Shown here: piece after piece, positions 1-5,406 of the stretch
Position numbering within the stretch: position 1 is the first letter of the stretch
Layout: each line of letters begins with the position of its first letter
Origin: Gammaproteobacteria bacterium
GTDB lineage: Bacteria > Pseudomonadota > Gammaproteobacteria > Thiohalobacterales > Thiohalobacteraceae
Assembly (NCBI GenBank): GCA_018819175.1
Contig: JAHJQQ010000018.1
Coordinates: 1-7,146 of the forward strand
Length of the DNA stretch: 7,146 nt
Direction: 5' to 3'
Position numbers and translations under genes: made by a program
The notes under the pieces: model-generated
What the model was told of the DNA's origin: nothing
Databases searched by the model: none
The model's input: only the letters and a program-made list of their open reading frames with translations

Positions 1-176
1 CGTGTAAACTCCGTTTTTTACTCGGTGCTACACGCACCTCGCCCTTCGGGCCGGCTAGCGCCGTTCTCTCCGCTGCGCTTCGAGTCACCCGTCTGCGCCT
101 TGCATCTGCTCGCTTGATCAAATTAATCAGAGGTTCCTTAGGTGACACTGAGAATTGCGGGTGCAAACCCATTTAA

Positions 177-209
177 CGACGACGGAGGACATGGGAGTCG
201 CTGTCGTCG
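177..209. repeat. Inverted repeat CGACGAC/GTCGTCG
   Basis: A perfect 7-bp inverted repeat, CGACGAC at 177-183 and GTCGTCG at 203-209, encloses a 19-base loop. A smaller hairpin, GGGT-GCAA-ACCC at 159-170, lies just upstream. The two may be parts of one structured element. No known family was recognised. Confidence 0.45.
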
Positions 210-218
210 AGCAAAGAA

Positions 219-262
219 TAATCCCTTCTCTCTCCCGGGAGAAAGCCAGGAAGAGGGAATTA
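219..262. repeat. Imperfect palindromic repeat centred on TCTCCCGGGAGA
   Basis: The core at 231-242 is a perfect 12-base palindrome, TCTCCCGGGAGA. It is flanked by roughly complementary arms: a CCCTTCTC-like left arm and a GAAGAGGG-like right arm, the latter around 250-257. The composition resembles a degenerate copy of the CCCTCTCCC/GGGAGAGGG repeat found 50 bases downstream. It is probably a decayed member of the same intergenic repeat family. Confidence 0.5.
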
Positions 263-289
263 ATATTCAAGTAGTTTTCTATTTTGACA

Positions 290-323
290 CCCTCTCCCCA
301 ACCCTCTCCCAGGAGGGAGAGGG
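290..323. repeat. CCCTCTCCC palindromic intergenic repeat
   Basis: CCCTCTCCC occurs twice on the + strand, at 290-298 and 302-310, and its exact complement GGGAGAGGG at 315-323. The second and third copies form a perfect 9-bp GC-rich stem around an AGGA loop (311-314). This type of element is dispersed in many proteobacterial genomes. No T-run follows on either side, so a classic intrinsic terminator is unlikely, although so stable a stem could still pause transcription or block exonucleases. Confidence 0.7.
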
Positions 324-366
324 AGTTACTGGGACAGCAGTGACATCTGACCCATTGATTCAGGCC

Positions 367-437
367 GTCATTGCGAGGAACAGCGTGACAGGTATTGCGC
401 ACAGGCCGGGAGATTGCCGCGCCACGCTCGCAATGAC
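367..437. repeat. GTCATTGCGAG inverted-repeat element
   Basis: GTCATTGCGAG at 367-377 and CTCGCAATGAC at 427-437 form a perfect 11-bp inverted repeat around 49 bases. Inside it AGCGTG (382-387) and CACGCT (423-428) are also complementary, so alternative folds are possible. Elements with these termini are dispersed repeats known from many bacterial genomes. No transposase is encoded within it, so it is at most a non-autonomous element. It ends 29 bases before the ATG of the next gene and may lie in or close to that gene's promoter or leader. Confidence 0.7.
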
Positions 438-466
438 AGGTAAATAAAGCATCACGGACATTGATT

Positions 467-1303
467 ATGAAACAGATTGAAAGCGTCAAAGAATTTGGCG
501 GCTGGCTGAACCGCTATGAGCATGCGTCCGCAAGCTGTCATTGCAGCATGAGGTTTTCGGTGTATTTGCCACCGCAGGCGGCTACCGGGAAAGTGCCGGC
601 CGTGTATTGGTTGTCGGGACTGACCTGCACCGATGACAATGCCCGCACCAAGGCGGGCGCGCAACGCTATGCCGCCGAACTCGGACTGGCGCTGATCTTT
701 CCGGACACCAGCCCGCGCGGTGACGACATTCCCGATGAACCGGCGCGCTACGATCTGGGCAAGGGCGCCGGTTTTTATGTCAACGCCACTCAAGCGCCCT
801 GGTCGACGCATTATCATATGTATGACTATGTCACTGATGAACTGCCGGCCTTGATCGAAGCCAATCTGCCGGTGCTGCCCGGCGTCAAATCCATCTGCGG
901 ACATTCCATGGGCGGTCACGGGGCATTGATCTGCGCGTTGAAGGAAACCAATGCCTACCGATCCGTGTCTGCGTTTTCACCCATCTGCCATCCACTCAAA
1001 AGCCCGTGGGGCAAGGGCTGCTTCGGCGCGTATCTGGGGGATGATGTGACACAGTGGAAGGCCTACGATGCCACTGAACTGATCCTGGCCGGCGCGAAAC
1101 CGATGGCGGCGTTGATCGATCAAGGGACTAACGATGAGTTCCTGGCCGAACACCTGTTCCCGCAGGATCTGCAAGCGGCGTACGCCGCACGCGGCGGGGA
1201 CCTCACCCTGCGCATGCAGGAGGGTTACGACCACAGCTACCATTTCATCGCGACGTTCATCGGCGAACATCTCGCCTATCACGCCAAGGCATTGCGGGGT
1301 TGA
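467..1303 (+). CDS. fghA: S-formylglutathione hydrolase (esterase D family)
   Basis: A 278-residue alpha/beta hydrolase that hydrolyses S-formylglutathione to formate and glutathione, the second step of glutathione-dependent formaldehyde detoxification in the cytoplasm. The nucleophile elbow GHSMGGHG places the catalytic serine at residue 147. The acid is most likely Asp223 in DQGTNDEF, and the catalytic histidine His256 in GYDHSYHF; order and spacing match the family. Early family signatures include YWLSGLTCTD (about 47-56) and FPDTSPRGDD. The length matches the family's usual 275-285 residues, so the gene looks intact. The ATG at 467 is preferred over an in-frame TTG at 461: it gives the usual N-terminus and has a weak GGA about 8 bases upstream. 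The partner glutathione-dependent formaldehyde dehydrogenase, often adjacent, is not in the window. Equivalent symbols are frmB and yeiG; family assignment is very secure. Confidence 0.95.
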   Translation: MKQIESVKEFGGWLNRYEHASASCHCSMRFSVYLPPQAATGKVPAVYWLSGLTCTDDNARTKAGAQRYAAELGLALIFPDTSPRGDDIPDEPARYDLGKGAGFYVNATQAPWSTHYHMYDYVTDELPALIEANLPVLPGVKSICGHSMGGHGALICALKETNAYRSVSAFSPICHPLKSPWGKGCFGAYLGDDVTQWKAYDATELILAGAKPMAALIDQGTNDEFLAEHLFPQDLQAAYAARGGDLTLRMQEGYDHSYHFIATFIGEHLAYHAKALRG

Positions 1304-1320
1304 ACGCTTACAATCAGAGT

Positions 1321-1358
1321 GAGAGTAACTCTTCTTGCTATCAGAAAGAATTACTCTC
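1321..1358. repeat. Hairpin just behind fghA, possible 3' end element
   Basis: GAGAGTAA at 1321-1328 pairs perfectly with TTACTCTC at 1351-1358. After one mismatch the stem continues with TCTT (1330-1333) against AAGA (1346-1349). It starts 18 bases behind the fghA stop codon. The stem is only moderately GC-rich and no T-run follows, so it is not a textbook rho-independent terminator. It could stabilise the transcript 3' end after rho-dependent termination. Confidence 0.45.
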
Positions 1359-1484
1359 TCGGCCCGGATAAATAATTCTGCTATTTACGTTGATATTTGG
1401 CGTCGTTTACCGGCTGAAGCTATGATTTGCATGTCTGAATACAGGGGTAATCCGCCCTGCGCAAGATTATTACAGGATTTATTA

Positions 1485-1512
1485 TTGATTGTCTGTCATA
1501 TAACTTTATAAT
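1485..1512 (+). promoter_or_regulatory. Putative sigma70 promoter for the MarC-family gene
   Basis: TTGATT at 1485-1490 (four of six match the -35 consensus) lies 16 bases before a perfect TATAAT at 1507-1512. Transcription would begin near 1519 and leave a leader of about 230 bases before the ATG at 1749. The surroundings are AT-rich. It is the best promoter-like pair in the spacer, but such pairs also occur by chance in AT-rich DNA. Confidence 0.5.
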
Positions 1513-1748
1513 CAGATCGGGGTCTGGCGCTGTTGGCGCCGCCACTAATCAGTTTAACCTTCTGCGGTATCAAAGGCGGCTTCATTTGCTGCCTCCTCAG
1601 TCATTCTTGCGTATCAAGTCCAGTTTCTGACACGGACTTATGATATCGATCGATCGACTCCGTCGGGTTCAGTTACAAACCCGCCGGCAATATTCTCGGC
1701 TCAGGCGATGTCTGGACGAGACCATAGTCCGATAATTTTAGAGTTGTA

Positions 1749-2360
1749 ATGTCTGATTTAATAAAAACATCCGCACTGCTTTTCATCTTGCTCAATCCCT
1801 TCCTGCTTGTCGTTTACATGATCGACGTGTTCGCAAAGCTACCGCCGGAGACGTTCCGAAGCGTGGTGTTTCGCGCGGGTATTATTAGTTCACTCGTGTT
1901 CGTGGCCGTGGCGCTGCTGGGTGATGTTTTATTCCGTGACATTCTACAGGCTCAGTTTGCGTCTTTTGAGGTCTTCGGTGGGATCGTTTTCCTGCTCATC
2001 GCGCTGCGCTTCGTATTCGACGGCAATTCGGCTATTGCAGCGCTGCGTGGCGACTCACAGCATCTTGCCGGCGCCATCGCCATGCCTGTCATGATCGGGC
2101 CCGGCACAATCGGCGCAAGCATCGTGATCGGCAAGCGGCTTTCACCCTTCAACGCTGTGATGGCTGTAATCCTGGCCGTTATGGCCAGCGTCATGGTGAT
2201 CATTGCACTGAAATATCTGCATGATTATGTACGCGAACGAAATGAAAAACTGGTGGATCGCTATATTGAAACCGCCGGGCGCGTGACGGCACTGGTCGTT
2301 GGCACCTTCGCCATTGAAATGATCATGCGTGGCCTCAAAGGCTGGCTCGCAGTTGTCTGA
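1749..2360 (+). CDS. MarC family integral membrane protein (UPF0056)
   Basis: A 203-residue, strongly hydrophobic protein with about six predicted membrane segments: roughly 8-28, 42-62, 71-90, 105-127, 131-153 and 177-200. Family hallmarks are LNP near the N-terminus (15-17), FGGIVFLLIAL in the third segment (76-86), and the MPVMIGPGTIG loop (112-122) that marks MarC/YchE/YhgN-type proteins. It is predicted to lie in the inner membrane. The family's function is unsettled: E. coli MarC was once linked to multiple antibiotic resistance but was later judged not to contribute, so no transport substrate is claimed. GAG at 1741-1743 serves as a weak ribosome binding site five bases before the ATG. 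The methyltransferase gene follows after 57 bases in the same direction and is probably in the same transcript. Confidence 0.9.
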   Translation: MSDLIKTSALLFILLNPFLLVVYMIDVFAKLPPETFRSVVFRAGIISSLVFVAVALLGDVLFRDILQAQFASFEVFGGIVFLLIALRFVFDGNSAIAALRGDSQHLAGAIAMPVMIGPGTIGASIVIGKRLSPFNAVMAVILAVMASVMVIIALKYLHDYVRERNEKLVDRYIETAGRVTALVVGTFAIEMIMRGLKGWLAVV

Positions 2361-2403
2361 TTGCTCGCGACTGCACATCCCATCTCAATGAAATTACATA
2401 ATT

Positions 2404-2408
2404 AAGGA
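2404..2408 (+). promoter_or_regulatory. Ribosome binding site of the methyltransferase gene
   Basis: AAGGA lies nine bases before the ATG at 2418 and supports this start. No promoter-like pair was seen in the 57-base gap after the MarC-family gene, which favours co-transcription. Confidence 0.6.
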
Positions 2409-2417
2409 AAACCACTC

Positions 2418-3191
2418 ATGCAGAAACATCACAGAATCCAGTTTCCATCAATACGCGCGACTGAGCTCGGCCAGGACGAAGTGTATTTCAACCTCCTGGA
2501 AGGCGACATCACGCGAAAAATCCGGTTTCACGATTACAATGAGATCTACAAGATTCCCGGCTTATATGAACAGTTGTTCTATGACCGGCTTAAGTGCGTA
2601 TCGCCCAGCAAAGTCGCATCCATCCTCGAGTCTTCGGTATCGCAATCGCATGAGAACTTCGGTGAACTGCGCGTGCTGGATCTTGGCGCCGGAAATGGCC
2701 TCATGGGCGAGGAACTGAAGAAGCGTGGTCTGGCGAGATTGGTCGGTGTCGATATTATTCCAGAGGCCTATGACGCCACGGAACGCGACCGTCCGGGCGT
2801 TTATGACGCCTATTATATAGAGGATTTTTGCAACATAAATGCGGAACAGCGGGAATCCATTGCCTCCTGGTCATTTGATTGCATGACTACCGTGGCAGCA
2901 CTGGGATTCGGCGATATTCCTCCCCAGGCGTTCATCGAGGCATTCAATATCATTCAAAGTCAGGGCTGGGTCGCCTTCAATATCAAGGAAACCTTTCTCA
3001 ACAACAGCGACACCTCTGGCTTCTCACGCATGATGCGTGAACTTATCTTCTCCGAATATCTTGATCTCTATCATCTTGAGCGTTATCGCCACCGTCTTTC
3101 CATTGAAGGAAAGCCGTTGTACTACTTCGCTATTGCCGGCCGCAAGAAAGCCGATATCTCTCCGGAATTTTTAAGTAGATTCGGTTATTAA
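2418..3191 (+). CDS. Class I SAM-dependent methyltransferase, substrate unknown
   Basis: A 257-residue protein with a Rossmann-type SAM-binding fold in its middle. Motif I is VLDLGAGNG at residues 86-94. The acidic residue ending strand beta-2, which should bind the ribose, is Asp112 in LVGVDIIPEA. An acidic DAYYIEDF segment follows, where adenine-contacting residues are expected. SFDCMTTVAALGFG corresponds to the motif IV strand, and GWVAFNIKETF fits the following strand. The roughly 85-residue N-terminal part, with FHDYNEIYKIPGLYEQLFYDRLK, may be a cap or substrate domain. No signal peptide or membrane segment is seen, so it is probably cytoplasmic. The overall pattern is reminiscent of the METTL27 (WBSCR27)-like group, but the target (small molecule, protein or lipid) cannot be told. 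Its only operon neighbour is the MarC-family gene. Confidence 0.85.
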   Translation: MQKHHRIQFPSIRATELGQDEVYFNLLEGDITRKIRFHDYNEIYKIPGLYEQLFYDRLKCVSPSKVASILESSVSQSHENFGELRVLDLGAGNGLMGEELKKRGLARLVGVDIIPEAYDATERDRPGVYDAYYIEDFCNINAEQRESIASWSFDCMTTVAALGFGDIPPQAFIEAFNIIQSQGWVAFNIKETFLNNSDTSGFSRMMRELIFSEYLDLYHLERYRHRLSIEGKPLYYFAIAGRKKADISPEFLSRFGY

Positions 3192-3435
3192 GGCAATCCT
3201 TCGGCGACTGGACAATCGAATTGAGGGGAAGAGGAAATTGATTCCACTATTCGCTGGAATTACCCACTTACCTTTCCTCAGGGCAAGGCGTGGCTTTATC
3301 AGTCATGATTAATTCTTCGATAAAGGGGACGGAAAGATTAAATATTGAGCAGCATATGCGCTGATCAGAAAATAATCACTCTATCCCCTTTTCAATCCAT
3401 CCATCACACGATCCGCTGACTATGCGTTACGTTTC
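3192..3435. other. Convergent spacer, gene-free
   Basis: This 244-base spacer lies between the ends of the converging methyltransferase and diiron-protein genes. It contains a short AAGG-CAAT-CCTT hairpin over the methyltransferase stop (3190-3201), a widely spaced inverted repeat (3322-3391) and an imperfect palindrome around CAGCATATGCGCTG (3350-3363). No canonical intrinsic terminator with a T-run is evident for either gene. Confidence 0.5.
3322..3391. repeat. AAAGGGGA/TCCCCTTT inverted repeat
   Basis: AAAGGGGA at 3322-3329 is exactly complementary to TCCCCTTT at 3384-3391, with 54 bases between. The left arm continues as AAAGGGGACGGAAAGATTAA, which resembles the AAAGGGGACAGATT-type repeats that accompany REP-associated tyrosine transposases in some gammaproteobacteria. 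That resemblance is from memory and imperfect. No transposase is encoded here. Confidence 0.35.
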
Positions 3436-4176
3436 TTATGCCGCCAGGGACCGACGCTGTTCGACCGACTTCGCGAGTGCCTGCAGCAGCGCACCACCGT
3501 CACCGCGCCAGGCGCTGCCGTGCATGCAGGCGAGCGTGGTCGGCGCTTCTGCGGCCAGGCGTTCGAGCATCTCGCCGGTATTGGGACAGTGCGAGTAATA
3601 GTCCATCGCGACACGGAATGCCTCGCTCGGCCCCAGTATGTCGGTCTCGACCAGAGCCGTACTGCCTTTCCCGCCTTGTGTGAAAAGATCGCCACACAGC
3701 AGCGTGCGTGTGGCTTCGTCGAACATGAAGCCGCACTCCCAGGCGTGCGGCAGATGCGGCGTGTCGAACCAGCGTAGCGCATGCTTTCCGAGATCCAGTG
3801 TTTCCCCGTCAGCCAGCGCCAGCGGTGCGCGATCGGCGACATCGTTCACTGATACCATCGCCGCAACCCGGCTGCAGACCGGTACGGATTCCTGCGCCAG
3901 CGCCAGAAACTCATTCAGCGAGCCGCATTCGTCGGCCTCGAAATGTGAAAAGCCGATGTAGCTCAGCCGCTCGGGTGGCATTATCCCGGTGATGGCCTCC
4001 CGCACCAGCGGGAACATACGGCGCGGGCCGGTATGGAACAGCATGGGTTTGTCGTCGACAATCAGATACTGGTTGAAGCTGAAGGCGCCTCCCTGCATTT
4101 CAATGGGGGTGTTGATGCGATAAATACCGTCAGCGATCTCTTGGATATTGGTGCCGGATTGTGTGTTGGTTATCAC
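3436..4176 (-). CDS. ODP-like diiron metallo-beta-lactamase-fold protein
   Basis: A 246-residue protein of the oxygen-binding diiron (ODP)/flavodiiron type of the metallo-beta-lactamase fold. The diiron signature HxExD is present as His78-Phe-Glu80-Ala-Asp82. The remaining expected ligands are His144 in HLPHAWECG, Asp163 in LLCGDLFTQ and His219 in CMHGSAW. The order and spacing resemble flavodiiron proteins, in which this centre binds and reduces O2 or NO. No flavodoxin domain follows, so it is a stand-alone diiron domain that needs another electron donor or acts as a sensor. The frame stays open 40 codons further upstream, but GTG at 4176-4174 is the likely start: a perfect AAGGAGGT (+ strand 4188-4181) lies four bases before it and the family-like sequence begins just afterwards. 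It is divergent from the sigma-factor gene. The fold and metal site are secure; O2 or NO chemistry is inferred. Confidence 0.87.
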   Translation of the reverse strand: MITNTQSGTNIQEIADGIYRINTPIEMQGGAFSFNQYLIVDDKPMLFHTGPRRMFPLVREAITGIMPPERLSYIGFSHFEADECGSLNEFLALAQESVPVCSRVAAMVSVNDVADRAPLALADGETLDLGKHALRWFDTPHLPHAWECGFMFDEATRTLLCGDLFTQGGKGSTALVETDILGPSEAFRVAMDYYSHCPNTGEMLERLAAEAPTTLACMHGSAWRGDGGALLQALAKSVEQRRSLAA

Positions 4177-4255
4177 GGTGACCTCCTTGCCTGGTTTGGT
4201 TGGGTGTGCCTGGATGTGTAACGAAATGACCAGGAGGGCGGAATATGCTGCCGAT
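4177..4255. promoter_or_regulatory. Divergent intergenic control region
   Basis: Only 79 bases separate the diiron-protein start (4176, -) from the chosen sigma-factor start (4256, +), so promoters of both must lie here or extend into the other gene. No clear -35/-10 pair was found in either direction, which would fit recognition by an alternative sigma factor. An AGGAGGG (4232-4238) stands six bases before ATG 4245, but that ATG is out of frame with the sigma factor. Confidence 0.45.
4181..4188 (-). promoter_or_regulatory. Strong ribosome binding site fixing the GTG start
   Basis: Read on the minus strand this is AAGGAGGT, a full anti-16S match, ending four bases before GTG at 4176. It decides the start of the diiron protein and excludes the longer upstream frame, which would begin inside the divergent sigma-factor gene. 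Confidence 0.8.
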
Positions 4256-4813
4256 ATGCTCTCTCCAGAACCTGAAACCCCGCCGGATGACGCCACACTG
4301 GCGCGCCGCGTGGCCGCGGGCGATCCCGAGGCGGAGTCCGAGCTGTGTCGGCGGCTGGCGCCACGCGTGCGCCTCTACGGGTTGCGGCATCTGCGCGACG
4401 ACGCGGCTGCCGCGGATCTCATGCAGCAGGTGATGCTCCTGATGATCGAACGTCTGCGCGCCGGGGCCTTGCGTGAACCGGAGCAGCTGGCGTCCTTTGT
4501 GTTCGGTATCTGCCGCCTGCTGTTGCTGGATCTGCGGCGCGGACATGCGCGGCGTGAACGATTGCTGGAAACCTACGGCGAGGCATTATTGCCGCCGGAA
4601 ACGCCTGCCCCGGATATCGATAGCGCACGATTGGCACACTGCCTGGAATGCCTGCCGGAACGCGAGCGCACCGTTCTGCTGCTGACGTTCTATGACGATA
4701 TGCCCGCCGACGCACTGGCCCGCGAACTGGACCTGAGCCCGGCGAATGTGCGCGTCATCCGCCACCGTGGCCTCGCGCGTCTGCGGACGTGCGTCACTGG
4801 AGAGACTGAATGA
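4256..4813 (+). CDS. ECF-type RNA polymerase sigma factor
   Basis: From ATG 4256 this is a 185-residue sigma factor of the sigma70/ECF class that would direct RNA polymerase to a small regulon. Region 2 spans about 27-97, with DLMQQVMLLMIERL (54-67) in the place of the core-binding region 2.2 helix and FGICRLLLLDLRRG (83-96) matching the end of region 2. Region 4 spans about 126-180: LPERERTVLLLTFYDDMPADALA, then the helix-turn-helix, with LDLSPANVRVIRHRGLARLR as recognition part. There is no region 1 or 3, as usual for ECF factors. The start is uncertain. ATG 4226 is also in frame, while the best Shine-Dalgarno site (AGGAGGG, 4232-4238) suits neither start well. The stop overlaps the anti-sigma start by ATGA (4810-4813), indicating coupled translation. 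Its target promoters are unknown. Confidence 0.85.
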   Translation: MLSPEPETPPDDATLARRVAAGDPEAESELCRRLAPRVRLYGLRHLRDDAAAADLMQQVMLLMIERLRAGALREPEQLASFVFGICRLLLLDLRRGHARRERLLETYGEALLPPETPAPDIDSARLAHCLECLPERERTVLLLTFYDDMPADALARELDLSPANVRVIRHRGLARLRTCVTGETE

Positions 4814-5202
4814 ATTGTCTTGCACCGTTGGATTGGGACAGGTTGCTGGCCTACTGGCTTGGCGAGCTAGAGCCCGACGCTGCGACGCAGATCGAGGAAC
4901 ACTATCTCGGCTGCGGCGTATGCAGTGGCCGGCTTGAGCAGCTGACGACGCTGGCGCACGCGGTGCGCGCGCTGACACATAGAAGTGGTGTGAGTGCCAT
5001 CATCAATGAAGATTTCGTGCGCAGGCTGTCGGCAAACGGCCGGAAGGTGCGTGAGTATCACGTGCCGCTCAATGGCTCGGTGAACTGCACGGTGACACCC
5101 GAGGATGATTTTGTCGTGGCACACCTGGAGGCACCGCTCGACAAGGTAACGCGCCTCGATATGCTGACCCTCGGCAACGACGACACGATAGCCAGGCGGT
5201 AG
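4810..5202 (+). CDS. Zinc anti-sigma factor, N-terminal part up to in-frame TAG
   Basis: This 130-codon frame begins in a 4-base ATGA overlap with the sigma-factor gene, the usual arrangement for a sigma/anti-sigma pair. The N-terminus is a putative zinc-finger anti-sigma domain (zf-HC2/ZAS). His31-x3-Cys35-x2-Cys38 in EEHYLGCGVC is the metal-binding motif, and the helix before it has the usual LLAYWLGEL form. Such domains hold the sigma factor inactive and often release it on thiol oxidation or another signal. No membrane segment is seen, so it would be cytoplasmic. A beta-rich part follows from about residue 80 (EYHVPLNGSVNCTV). The frame stops at TAG 5200-5202, but the sequence stays protein-like in the same frame to 5373, so the protein appears to be cut short. 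The sigma-binding domain lies before the stop and could still function. Confidence 0.8.
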   Translation: MNCLAPLDWDRLLAYWLGELEPDAATQIEEHYLGCGVCSGRLEQLTTLAHAVRALTHRSGVSAIINEDFVRRLSANGRKVREYHVPLNGSVNCTVTPEDDFVVAHLEAPLDKVTRLDMLTLGNDDTIARR

Positions 5203-5373
5203 GAGGATATCCCCTTCAATGCCGAGAGTGATGGCGTGGTGTTTGTCTCGAATATAGACGAGTTGCGCGCACTGCCGGCTGTCACGCTGCGCATGCGCCT
5301 GCTCGCCGTCGACGCTGGCGGCGAACGTACGCTTGGCGAATACTGCTTCAACCACACGCCTGCCCATCGCTGA
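5203..5373 (+). pseudogene. In-frame continuation of the anti-sigma gene behind TAG
   Basis: After the TAG the same frame runs on for 56 codons to TGA at 5371-5373. It begins EDIPFNAESDGVVFV, contains LPAVTLRMRLLAVDAGG and ends with GEYCFNHTPAHR. Alternating hydrophobic residues, codon choice and composition match the upstream half, so this looks like the original C-terminus of a 187-codon protein with one nonsense codon at position 131. A single base change from CAG, TGG, GAG or AAG would explain it. An AGGAGG lies at 5201-5206, but the next ATG (5219) is out of frame and closes after 12 codons, so re-initiation is unlikely to restore the domain. Alternatives are a sequencing error or genuine amber readthrough. 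Confidence 0.7.
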
Positions 5374-5406
5374 AACCAATGGAACAATCAGCGTTAGTGG
5401 CTAAGG
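5374..5406. other. Short convergent gap without clear terminator
   Basis: Only 33 bases separate the converging anti-sigma and leucine-rich-repeat reading frames. Apart from a 4-bp TTAG/CTAA stem near 5395-5405, no terminator-like hairpin with a T-run is visible. Confidence 0.4.

Larger units (their letters stand above)
1..460. other. Gene-free region with clustered inverted repeats
   Basis: No convincing coding region lies here. The open frames on both strands run straight through palindromic repeats and give the low-complexity peptides such repeats usually give. The stretch holds a run of inverted repeats: CGTGTA/TACACG (1-6 with 29-34), GCCC/GGGC (41-44 with 48-51), GGGT/ACCC with a GCAA loop (159-170), CGACGAC/GTCGTCG (177-183 with 203-209), a 12-bp perfect palindrome (231-242) inside a larger imperfect hairpin, a 9-bp stem hairpin (302-323), and an 11-bp inverted repeat (367-437). 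The last ends about 30 bases before the start codon of the formylglutathione hydrolase gene. No upstream formaldehyde dehydrogenase gene is visible in this stretch. Whether the region is transcribed cannot be told. Confidence 0.7.
1304..1748. other. Gene-free spacer with hairpin and promoter
   Basis: About 445 bases without a credible reading frame. It holds the hairpin behind fghA at 1321-1358, a sigma70-like promoter at 1485-1512, a small GGCGC/GCGCC hairpin at 1526-1540 and an ATCGATCGATCG run around 1645-1656. If the promoter is used, about the last 230 bases are an untranslated leader of the MarC-family gene. No known riboswitch was recognised in that leader. Confidence 0.6.

Noticed and set aside
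284..289. Perfect TTGACA as a -35 box for fghA
   Set aside because: No -10 sequence occurs at 15-19 bases; the expected place lies inside the CCCTCTCCC hairpin.
290..323. CRISPR array from repeated CTCTCCC units
   Set aside because: Only two direct copies three bases apart plus one inverted copy; no spacers of regular length and no cas gene.
461..463. TTG start for the formylglutathione hydrolase
   Set aside because: ATG at 467 gives the normal family N-terminus and is a better initiation codon.
127..489. 120-codon frame on the minus strand and 101-codon frame 142-447 on the plus strand
   Set aside because: Both run through the palindromic repeats; peptides such as CHCERGAAISRP and LSLLGEGWGEGV are typical translations of such repeats, not of genes.
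1526..1540. GGCGC/GCGCC hairpin as terminator or riboswitch
   Set aside because: The stem is only five pairs, has no T-run, and no known riboswitch core surrounds it.
4177..4296. N-terminal extension of the diiron protein by 40 residues
   Set aside because: The extension overlaps the sigma-factor gene, has no family-like features, and the strong AAGGAGGT site fixes GTG 4176 as start.
5201..5221. Re-initiation of the anti-sigma C-terminus at AGGAGG plus ATG 5219
   Set aside because: ATG 5219 is out of frame with the C-terminal sequence and ends after 12 codons.
4867..5379. 170-codon minus-strand frame over the anti-sigma gene
   Set aside because: The plus strand carries the ATGA-coupled frame with an HxxxCxxC zinc motif; the opposite frame has no recognisable domain and is a GC-rich shadow.
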